From positions 1 through 21,498 of the forward strand of contig CAKTGD010000007.1 in the NCBI GenBank assembly GCA_934561335.1: a stretch of DNA of 21,498 nucleotides, in the 5' to 3' direction. The translations under genes were made by a program, and so were the position numbers. The notes under the pieces were generated by a model that saw nothing but the letters and a program-made list of their open reading frames with translations, ran no database searches and was not told the DNA's origin. Source of the DNA: an uncultured Oscillospiraceae bacterium. Its GTDB lineage: Bacteria > Bacillota_A > Clostridia > Oscillospirales > Oscillospiraceae. Shown here one piece after another: positions 1 to 6,014 of the stretch (position 1 is the stretch's first letter; each line of letters opens with the position of its first letter).

Positions 1-842
1 GTGCAGAACATGCAGCGCTCCACATACTTGTCGCACAGCAGGGGCGCCAGCGCCTCCAGATTGCGGGCGGCGGTGCCCTCGCGGATCATGATGAACTGGC
101 CGCGCTGCAATTTGGCGATGGCGTCGTTCAGATCATGGCACTCGTGGTCGGAATAGACGCCTGCCGCCACATAGGCGTTCAGATCATTGCCTGTCAGATC
201 GGGGGCGTGTCCGTCGATTTTCTTGTGGTGAGCCTGACTGGCAACGATTTTGGATACCACATCGCCGTCACCGTGAATGACGCCGTATGCGTTCATCATC
301 TCTGCCAGACCCTGCACGCGGGGATGGTCGTAAAAAGAGTCGATTGCCCGGTAGTCCAGATTGGCGCCGGACTCGTCCAGGGGCGTGGCCGGCACGCAGG
401 AGGGCAGCATGAACCGCACGTCCACCGGCAGATCCTCCGTGGCCTGCAGCATGTACTCAATGCCGTCGGTGCCCATGACATTGGCGATCTCATGGGGGTC
501 GGTGATGACGGTGGTGGTGCCGTGGGGCAGCACCGCCCGGGCAAACTCACTGGGACTGACCAGCGAGCTTTCAAGGTGAATGTGCGCGTCAATAAAGCCC
601 GGCAGCACGATCTTTCCGCCTACATCTACCTCCACATTGCCGCTGTATTCTCCCATGCCTACAATCAGCCCCTCTGCCACGGCGATGTCACCGTGACACA
701 GTTCGTTGGAGAAAACATTGACATACGTGGCATTTTTCAGTACAAGATCTGCCGCCCTGCGCCCTGCCGCCACCTCGATCACGTGCAGCTTCTTGTTCAG
801 CTTTCGATTGATTTTGCCGGCATAGCTCTCTTTTACTGCCAT
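1..842 (-). CDS. ade: Adenine deaminase, N-terminal part (cut by window edge)
   Basis: Deaminates adenine to hypoxanthine in purine salvage, in the cytoplasm. The visible 280 residues start at the ATG at 842-840, preceded by GGAGGG (854-849) with a 6-nt gap. An N-terminal beta-rich segment (about residues 30-80) leads into PGFIDAHIHLESS at 81-93, whose HxH supplies metal ligands of the amidohydrolase fold. Further family blocks follow: TTTVITDPHEIANVMG, LPSCVPATPLDESGA and, later, a segment containing HGDGD and DGHAPDLTG. The reading frame runs off the window at base 1, so roughly the C-terminal half is missing here; the family is usually near 550-600 residues. It lies downstream of a purine phosphoribosyltransferase on the same strand, but a terminator and its own promoter separate the two. 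Product identity is confident; completeness cannot be judged. Confidence 0.93.
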   Translation of the reverse strand, partial: MAVKESYAGKINRKLNKKLHVIEVAAGRRAADLVLKNATYVNVFSNELCHGDIAVAEGLIVGMGEYSGNVEVDVGGKIVLPGFIDAHIHLESSLVSPSEFARAVLPHGTTTVITDPHEIANVMGTDGIEYMLQATEDLPVDVRFMLPSCVPATPLDESGANLDYRAIDSFYDHPRVQGLAEMMNAYGVIHGDGDVVSKIVASQAHHKKIDGHAPDLTGNDLNAYVAAGVYSDHECHDLNDAIAKLQRGQFIMIREGTAARNLEALAPLLCDKYVERCMFC

Positions 843-897
843 CTTGATCCCTCCAATATAATAATTATTATTGATTTCTCATATTAGCACAAATTAT

Positions 898-926
898 TTC
901 ATATGTCCATTTCAAAAATGCGTCAA
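898..926 (-). promoter_or_regulatory. Probable promoter of adenine deaminase
   Basis: On the minus strand TTGACG (926-921) and TATGAA (903-898) are 17 bp apart. Transcription would start near 891, leaving a leader of about 50 nt before the ATG at 842. A second match, TGGACA-17-TAATAT, lies slightly further downstream, so the exact start is uncertain. The whole stretch is AT-rich compared with its surroundings. Confidence 0.5.
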
Positions 927-981
927 CAATCGAAAAAGGATAAGGAGAGATAATAATAGGACGCTGCATCCGAAACGCCGT

Positions 982-1028
982 AAAAAAACGTGCCGCCCAG
1001 CTGAACCAAAGCGTTCAGCGGAGCGGCA
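982..1028 (-). terminator. Intrinsic terminator of the purine phosphoribosyltransferase
   Basis: Read on the minus strand, TGCCGC pairs with GCGGCA and GCTGAAC with GTTCAGC, separated by a 3x3 internal loop. The stem is followed within two bases by seven Ts (988-982). It sits 12 bp after the stop of the phosphoribosyltransferase gene. Confidence 0.85.
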
Positions 1029-1039
1029 GTGGGACTTAT

Positions 1040-1603
1040 TTATGCTTGAATGCTTCCGTCGGCATTGAAGACCGGCAGAGGTGCCAGGAAGCGAATATCG
1101 TGGCGCTTGGCAGCCTCGCCCTCGGCCAGTACGGCGATACGTCCCGTTACGATACCGCCTGCCAGCTTCACCAGCTCTTCCATGGCGTGCAGGGAACCGC
1201 CGGTAGAGATCACATCGTCCATCAGCAGAATACGCTTGCCGCGGATCAGATCGGCATCGTCCCGCCCCAGATACAGCTTCTGCACACCGGCGGTGGTGAT
1301 GGAGTGATCTTCCACATGGATGGGGTCGGGCATATAGGCCTTGGGTCCCTTGCGTGCGATGAAGTATTTCTTCGCGCCGCTCTGACGTGCCATTTCGTGG
1401 ATCAGGGGAATGCTTTTTGCCTCGGCGGTAAACAGATAATCATAGCTGTCTGCCGGCACCAGCTTCAGCAGCTCACGGCCGCAGGCCTCGGTCAGTTCCG
1501 CATCGCCAAAGCAGATAAACGCGCCGATGTACAGGCTGTCCGTGACCTTGCAGATCGGCAGCTCACGGTGCAGGCCCGCCACATTCAGAGAATAAGTCGC
1601 CAT
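1040..1603 (-). CDS. Purine phosphoribosyltransferase (Apt/Xpt type)
   Basis: Type I phosphoribosyltransferase of 187 residues, expected to join a purine base to PRPP to give the nucleotide. The PRPP-binding motif ILLMDDVISTGGS is near residue 125-137, preceded by a FIARKGPKAYM segment of the kind seen in adenine and xanthine phosphoribosyltransferases. The start at 1603 is fixed by AAAGGAGA (1619-1612) with an 8-nt spacer. It has a strong promoter, a 5' leader with two hairpins and its own terminator. The next gene on the strand, adenine deaminase, makes hypoxanthine, so this enzyme may salvage adenine, hypoxanthine or xanthine. The sequence does not decide the substrate, so no gene symbol is given. 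Confidence 0.85.
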   Translation of the reverse strand: MATYSLNVAGLHRELPICKVTDSLYIGAFICFGDAELTEACGRELLKLVPADSYDYLFTAEAKSIPLIHEMARQSGAKKYFIARKGPKAYMPDPIHVEDHSITTAGVQKLYLGRDDADLIRGKRILLMDDVISTGGSLHAMEELVKLAGGIVTGRIAVLAEGEAAKRHDIRFLAPLPVFNADGSIQA

Positions 1604-1621
1604 AATAAAAATCTCCTTTAT

Positions 1622-1683
1622 GCCGCCTGTGACCCGGTAATGGGTGCGGCGTTTGTTTCGGGATCAAAGCCGGTTTCCCGGCT
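1622..1683 (-). promoter_or_regulatory. Structured 5' leader with two hairpins
   Basis: In the transcript of the phosphoribosyltransferase gene, AGCCGG-GAAA-CCGGCT (1683-1668) forms a perfect 6-bp stem with a GNRA tetraloop. It is followed by GCCGC...GCGGC (1650-1622) enclosing ACCC/GGGT. The second stem ends three bases before the ribosome binding site. It does not match the purine riboswitch core known to me. It could stabilise the mRNA or control ribosome access. Confidence 0.45.
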
Positions 1684-1693
1684 GCTACTACTT

Positions 1694-1721
1694 ATTATAA
1701 GGGTTCGTCTGGAAAAGTCAA
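1694..1721 (-). promoter_or_regulatory. Sigma-A promoter of the phosphoribosyltransferase
   Basis: On the minus strand TTGACT (1721-1716), a 16-bp spacer and a consensus TATAAT (1699-1694). Transcription would begin near 1687 and run straight into the GAAA-capped hairpin. Confidence 0.8.
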
Positions 1722-1858
1722 GCAGCCCCGGTCAAAAACCCGATACACCCTTAAAACGCACATAGCGCAGCCGTGCAACAAACCAAAAAACGACATTTTG
1801 CACAAATTTACCTATGGATTTTTTACGGTCAGCCTTTGGAGAATTCGCCGGTATCCCC

Positions 1859-1887
1859 TTGAGAAATCCCCCAAAGCGTGTTATCAT
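1859..1887 (+). promoter_or_regulatory. Probable promoter of glutamate dehydrogenase
   Basis: TTGAGA (1859-1864), a 17-bp spacer and TATCAT (1882-1887). It leaves a leader of about 65 nt before the ATG at 1959. The 137 bp between this and the opposing promoter at 1721 show no gene. Confidence 0.65.
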
Positions 1888-1958
1888 CAAAGGCGATGGA
1901 ATAGGGTCCGTCAAACGTTTCCCAAAACAAGGAATAAAATTTGAGGAGGCAATTTATT

Positions 1959-3311
1959 ATGAATGCTTATCTGGCAAGCGTGTTGGAGAATGTCCGCACC
2001 AAGCACGGCAATGAGCCCGAGTTCGTCCAGACCGTTGAGGAAGTTCTGACTTCTCTGGAGCCCGTGATCGAAAAGCACCCTGAGTACGAGAAGGTCGATC
2101 TGCTGGGCCGTATGGTCGAGCCCGAGCGTATGTTCACCTTCCGTGTTGTGTGGTGCGATGATAACGGTCAGTGGCACACCAACCGTGGCTGGCGCTGCCA
2201 GTTCAACGGCGCGATCGGCCCCTACAAGGGCGGTCTGCGTTTCCAGAAGAACGTCTATGAAGGCATCATCAAGTTCCTGGGCTTTGAGCAGACCTTCAAG
2301 AACAGCCTGACCGGCCTGCCCATCGGCGGCGGCAAGGGCGGTTCCGACTTCGATCCCGCCGGCAAGTCCGACGCCGAGGTTATGCGCTTCTGCCAGAGCT
2401 TTATGACCGCTCTGTATCGCTACATCGGGCCCGATGTTGACGTTCCCGCCGGTGACATGGGCGTGGGCGGCCGCGAGATCGGTTACCTGTATGGCCAGTA
2501 TCGCCGCCTGAAGGGCGTTTGGGAGAACGGCGTTCTCACCGGTAAGGGCTTCTCCTACGGTGGTTCCCGCATCCGTCCCGAGGCCACCGGCTACGGCGCT
2601 ATCTACTATCTGCAGGAAGTGCTGAAGCACGAGAATGACTCCATCGAGGGCAAGCGTATCGCCATTTCCGGCTACGGCAACGTGGGCTGGGGCATCATGA
2701 AGAAGGCCTCTCAGCTGGGCGCCAAGGTCACCTACTTCGCCGGCCCCGATGGCTACATCCACGATCCCGACGGCGTTATCACCGACGAGAAGCTGGGCTT
2801 CATTCTGGAGATGCGCGCTAAGGATCCTATGCACTGCAAGCCCTATGCCGACAAGTTTGGCTGCGAGTTCGTTCCCGGTGAGAAGTGCTGGGGCGTCAAG
2901 GATGTTGACGTGTACATGCCCGCCGCCATGCAGAACGACGTTAAGATGGAGTCCGCTGAGAAGATCGCTGCTTCCGGCGTGAAGTACTACATCGAGGTGG
3001 CCAATATGCCCACCACCAACGAGGCTCTGAACTTCCTGCGTCAGCAGAAGCACATCATCGTGGCTCCCTCCAAGGCTGTTAACGCCGGCGGTGTGGGCGT
3101 TTCCGCTCTGGAAATGGCTCAGAACTCCGAGCGCCTGGTTTGGAGCGCCGAGGAAGTCGATCATCAGCTGCACACCATGATGGAGAACATCCACCGCGTG
3201 TCCGCCGAGGCTGCTGCCGAGTACGGTCTGGGTTACGATCTGGTGGCTGGCGCCAACATTGCCGGCTTCAAGAAGGTTGCCGAGGCTATGATGGAGCAGG
3301 GCTGCTTCTAA
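1959..3311 (+). CDS. gdhA: Glutamate dehydrogenase, hexameric, probably NAD-linked
   Basis: Interconverts 2-oxoglutarate plus ammonia and glutamate in the cytosol. It has 450 residues, the normal length for the small hexameric class. GAGGAGG (1943-1949) with a 9-nt spacer fixes the ATG at 1959; a TTG at 1941 in the same frame would overlap this site. Substrate-site residues align with those I recall from the Clostridium symbiosum enzyme: K90 (GPYKGGLRF), K114, K126 (PIGGGKGG) and catalytic D166 (AGDMGVGG). The nucleotide-binding domain begins at ISGYGNVGWG, and the following strand reads AGPDGYIHDPDG. That segment closely resembles the NAD-dependent C. symbiosum enzyme, so NAD is favoured but not proved. 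The gene has its own promoter and a strong terminator. Heavy use of preferred codons such as GGC, AAG and CTG suggests high expression. Confidence 0.97.
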   Translation: MNAYLASVLENVRTKHGNEPEFVQTVEEVLTSLEPVIEKHPEYEKVDLLGRMVEPERMFTFRVVWCDDNGQWHTNRGWRCQFNGAIGPYKGGLRFQKNVYEGIIKFLGFEQTFKNSLTGLPIGGGKGGSDFDPAGKSDAEVMRFCQSFMTALYRYIGPDVDVPAGDMGVGGREIGYLYGQYRRLKGVWENGVLTGKGFSYGGSRIRPEATGYGAIYYLQEVLKHENDSIEGKRIAISGYGNVGWGIMKKASQLGAKVTYFAGPDGYIHDPDGVITDEKLGFILEMRAKDPMHCKPYADKFGCEFVPGEKCWGVKDVDVYMPAAMQNDVKMESAEKIAASGVKYYIEVANMPTTNEALNFLRQQKHIIVAPSKAVNAGGVGVSALEMAQNSERLVWSAEEVDHQLHTMMENIHRVSAEAAAEYGLGYDLVAGANIAGFKKVAEAMMEQGCF

Positions 3312-3342
3312 GCCGAACGCCGTCATTTGTACCAAAGTACAT

Positions 3343-3376
3343 AAAAAGTCCCGGGGTTTTACCCCGGGACTTTTTT
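3343..3376 (+). terminator. Intrinsic terminator of gdhA
   Basis: A perfect 9-bp stem, GTCCCGGGG (3348-3356) with CCCCGGGAC (3362-3370), has a 5-nt loop and is followed by six Ts. Five As precede the stem, so it may also act in the opposite direction. Confidence 0.95.
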
Positions 3377-3553
3377 GCCTGTCGGCACATTTGGTGTAGC
3401 TAGCCGTGGAAGCCTCCTCATCGGACTTGGCGCAGGGCGGATACACAGTGTCGTTCCTGGTATGCGGGTATGCCGCGTTGGTCGCACCGAAGGCAACGGT
3501 GCATTGTAAAGCATCTTATTTCCGCTGCCTTGCCAACAATACCCGGCCTGTGG
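3377..3553 (+). other. Gene-free spacer between gdhA and the DAHP synthase promoter
   Basis: No credible coding region with a ribosome binding site is present on either strand. Two small hairpins are visible: GCGG/CCGC (3464-3476) and GCACCG-AAGGCAA-CGGTGC (3484-3502). No T-box core or other riboswitch that I recognise is present upstream of the aromatic biosynthesis gene. Confidence 0.4.
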
Positions 3554-3582
3554 TTGCAAAAATACGTCATATCCTGTATACT
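3554..3582 (+). promoter_or_regulatory. Promoter of DAHP synthase
   Basis: TTGCAA (3554-3559), a 17-bp spacer and TATACT (3577-3582). The leader to the ATG at 3612 is only about 23 nt, which leaves little room for attenuation. Confidence 0.75.
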
Positions 3583-3611
3583 GTAACGTAATCATATCAC
3601 AGGAGGCGCCT

Positions 3612-4613
3612 ATGCTGGTCTTTATGAAACATGATTCCCCGGAGGCCGCCGTGCGGTCGCTGGCGATCCAACTGAGCCGTCAGGGGATTGGAGCGGCCCG
3701 CAGCGATAACGGCGGACGCATTGTGCTGACATTAGTGGGGGAAACCTGGACGTTGGACGAGCAGCAGCTGATGGCCCTGCCCTATGTCGAGCGTACCGTG
3801 CGTTTGACGCCGCCGTGGCATTTGGCCTCCCGCCAGCAGCATCCGGAGAACACGGTGGTATCTGTGGGTGCGGCGCGGATCGGGCAGGATTTTTGCCTGA
3901 TGGCAGGTCCGTGCGCGGTGGAATCCGCGCTGCAAATGCAGGGCGTGGCCCGTGCGGTAAAAGCTGCCGGCGGTCAGATCCTCCGCGGCGGCGCATATAA
4001 GCCCCGCACCTCACCCTATACCTTTCAGGGGTTTGGCGCACCGGCGCTGGATCTGCTGGTGCAGACGGGAAAAGAGACCGGCCTGCCAACCGTTTCGGAG
4101 ATCATGGATCCTGCGCAGTTGCCTGCGTTTGAACATGTGGATATGCTGCAAGTTGGCGCACGGAGCATGCAGAACTATCCACTGCTGCGTGCGCTTGGCG
4201 CGCAGACAAAGCCTGTGCTGCTGAAGCGGGCCGCAGGGGCATCGGTGGAGGAGCTGCTGCAATCGGCGGAGTACATCCTCTCCGGCGGCAACCCCAATGT
4301 TGTGCTGTGCGAGCGAGGCATTCGCACCTTTTCACAGACCAGCCGCGCTGCGCTGGATATCAGCGCCATTGCCCAGCTGAAAAAATTGACCCATCTGCCG
4401 GTGATTGTAGATCCCAGCCATGCAGCAGGCAGTGCGGAACTGGTAGCGCCGCTGGCACTGGCTGCCGCCGCTGCCGGTGCAGACGGTATTATGCTGGAAG
4501 TGCATGACCGTCCTGCCGCGGCTCTCAGTGATGGGGCCCAGTCGCTCAGCTGTACCGCCTTTACGGAACTGGCGGAAAAGCTGGAGCGGCTTCATAAAGC
4601 GCTGGAGGCGTAA
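3612..4613 (+). CDS. aroF: 3-deoxy-7-phosphoheptulonate (DAHP) synthase, class I-beta
   Basis: First enzyme of the shikimate pathway, condensing phosphoenolpyruvate with erythrose 4-phosphate in the cytoplasm. It has 333 residues. A ferredoxin-like N-terminal domain (about 1-75), often the feedback-sensing part in this class, precedes the KDO8P/DAHP-synthase barrel. Motifs: MAGPCAVES with metal ligand C101, LRGGAYKPRTSPYTFQG, QVGARSMQN, IVDPSHAAG (metal His) and IMLEVHDRP (metal Glu), then SDGAQSL (metal Asp). The usual LLKRG reads LLKRA here, a mild departure. AGGAGG (3601-3606) five bases before the ATG sets the start. There is no fused chorismate mutase. It stands alone with its own promoter, and no other aromatic gene adjoins it. 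aroF is used in the sense common for this class; the feedback inhibitor cannot be read from sequence. Confidence 0.93.
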   Translation: MLVFMKHDSPEAAVRSLAIQLSRQGIGAARSDNGGRIVLTLVGETWTLDEQQLMALPYVERTVRLTPPWHLASRQQHPENTVVSVGAARIGQDFCLMAGPCAVESALQMQGVARAVKAAGGQILRGGAYKPRTSPYTFQGFGAPALDLLVQTGKETGLPTVSEIMDPAQLPAFEHVDMLQVGARSMQNYPLLRALGAQTKPVLLKRAAGASVEELLQSAEYILSGGNPNVVLCERGIRTFSQTSRAALDISAIAQLKKLTHLPVIVDPSHAAGSAELVAPLALAAAAAGADGIMLEVHDRPAAALSDGAQSLSCTAFTELAEKLERLHKALEA

Positions 4614-4680
4614 AAGAATCATTGCGCGCTACTTCAGCGCCTCCGTATACCTGAAAACAGAGTCAAGAGCCGTTGTACGG

Positions 4681-4721
4681 AAAAAAGTAAGGCGTACCGT
4701 CATTTGTTGACGGCACGCCTT
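4681..4721 (-). terminator. Terminator of icd (convergent with aroF)
   Basis: A 14-bp stem with one mismatch, 4689-4702 against 4708-4721, has a 5-nt loop. On the minus strand it is followed after two bases by six Ts (4686-4681), a classic terminator for icd. On the plus strand the downstream side is not T-rich, so any role for aroF is weaker. Confidence 0.88.
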
Positions 4722-4729
4722 ATTGGCAT

Positions 4730-5944
4730 TTACAAAGAAGCTTCCAGATTCTGCCGGATGGCGGCAATGAATGCGGCGGAAGTAACGGCGTGTGCCTTAA
4801 ACCCATCGTCTACCAGACCGACCAGATCCTTGGTCATGGTGCCTTGATTCAGCGTAGTGAAGCAGGCAGCCTCCAGCTTGTCGGCAAAGGCGGCAAGGTC
4901 ACTCAGACCGTCCAGCTGCCCCCGCTTGCGCAGCGCGCCGGTCCACGCAAAGATGGTGGCCATGGGGTTGGTGGAGGTCTCCTCGCCCGCCAGGTGCTTG
5001 TAGTAGTGGCGGGTAACGGTGCCGTGGGCCGCCTCGAATTCGGTGGTGCCGTCGGGAGCCACCAGCACGGAGGTCATCATGGCCAGAGAGCCGAAGGCGG
5101 TGGAGACCATGTCGCTCATCACATCGCCGTCGTAGTTCTTGCAGGCCCAGATAAAGCCGCCCTCACTGCGGATGACGCGGGCCACGGCATCATCGATCAG
5201 GGTGTAGAAATAGGTGATGCCCAGCGCATCAAACTTGGCCTTGTAGTTCTGCTCATACTCCTCCTCAAACACCTTGCGGAATTCACCGTCATAGATCTTG
5301 GCGATGGTGTCCTTGGTGGAGAACCACAGATCCTGCTTGGTGTCAATGGCGTATTGGAAGCAGGCCCGTGCAAAGGAGCGGATGCTCTTTTCCTTGTTGT
5401 GGGCGCCCTGCCACACGGCGGGGCCGTCCACCTTCTGAACGGTCAGCGTCTTTTCCTCGCCGCTCTCTCCCTTAAAGGTCATGGTGCATGTACCCGGCTC
5501 GGTGGTGTACATATCCACACTCTTGTAGACATCGCCATAGGCGTGACGGGCGATGGTGATGGGCTTATGCCAGTTCTTCACCACGGGATGGATGCAGTCA
5601 ATGATGATGGGCGCACGGAACACGGTGCCGTCCAGAATGGAACGAATGGTGCCGTTGGGGCTTTTCCACATTTCGGTCAGCTGGGGGTATTCCTCCATGC
5701 GCTGTTTGTTGGGGGTGATGGTGGCGCACTTGACCGCCACGCCAAGACGCTTGGTGGCATTGGCAGCCTCCACGGTGATTTGATCCTTGGTGTCGTTGCG
5801 GTGCAGCAGCCCCAGATCATAATACTCGGTTTTCAAATCCACGAAGGGCAGAATCAGCTCATCTTTGATCATCTGCCACAGCACGCGGGTCATCTCATCG
5901 CCGTCCATTTCCACCAGCGGCGTTGTCATTTTGATTTTGTCCAT
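4730..5944 (-). CDS. icd: Isocitrate dehydrogenase, NADP-dependent, eukaryote-like class
   Basis: Oxidatively decarboxylates isocitrate to 2-oxoglutarate, probably making NADPH. At 404 residues it has the length and motif order of the homodimeric subfamily shared with eukaryotic NADP enzymes rather than the E. coli type. Visible motifs: VEMDGDEMTRVLW near residue 12, SPNGTIRSILDGTVFR for isocitrate binding, ARHAYGDVYK, the metal-binding KNYDGDVMSD, and AHGTVTRHY followed by TSTNPMATIFAW at the cofactor site. The R-H after HGTVT is the NADP signature I know for this group. The start at 5944 has AAAGGA (5958-5953) with an 8-nt gap; an in-frame ATG five codons later has no site of its own. It lies 70 bp after the aconitase gene, probably in the same transcript. 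Confidence 0.95.
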   Translation of the reverse strand: MDKIKMTTPLVEMDGDEMTRVLWQMIKDELILPFVDLKTEYYDLGLLHRNDTKDQITVEAANATKRLGVAVKCATITPNKQRMEEYPQLTEMWKSPNGTIRSILDGTVFRAPIIIDCIHPVVKNWHKPITIARHAYGDVYKSVDMYTTEPGTCTMTFKGESGEEKTLTVQKVDGPAVWQGAHNKEKSIRSFARACFQYAIDTKQDLWFSTKDTIAKIYDGEFRKVFEEEYEQNYKAKFDALGITYFYTLIDDAVARVIRSEGGFIWACKNYDGDVMSDMVSTAFGSLAMMTSVLVAPDGTTEFEAAHGTVTRHYYKHLAGEETSTNPMATIFAWTGALRKRGQLDGLSDLAAFADKLEAACFTTLNQGTMTKDLVGLVDDGFKAHAVTSAAFIAAIRQNLEASL

Positions 5945-5974
5945 AGTGCGTGTCCTTTCCTATATGTGTTGTCG

Positions 5975-5988
5975 CGGAAAATTTTCCG
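5975..5988. promoter_or_regulatory. 14-bp perfect palindrome in the acn-icd spacer
   Basis: CGGAAAATTTTCCG reads the same on both strands, about 30 bp upstream of icd. Its length and position fit a dimeric regulator site or a weak hairpin. I recognise no consensus, and chance cannot be excluded. Confidence 0.25.
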
Positions 5989-6014
5989 GTGCGATGGCTT
6001 CCTCGTTTCCCTTT

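Noticed and set aside
1941..1958. TTG at 1941 as the gdhA start
   Set aside because: It coincides with the GAGGAGG ribosome site that serves the ATG at 1959, and family length fits the later start.
1911..3446. Long minus-strand open frame opposite gdhA
   Set aside because: It is the antisense shadow of a highly biased GC-rich gene. It is rich in Leu, Gly, His and Ala, matches no family and spans the gdhA terminator.
3377..3611. T-box or tryptophan/tyrosine-responsive leader before DAHP synthase
   Set aside because: The likely promoter leaves only about 23 nt of leader, and no T-box core sequence is present.
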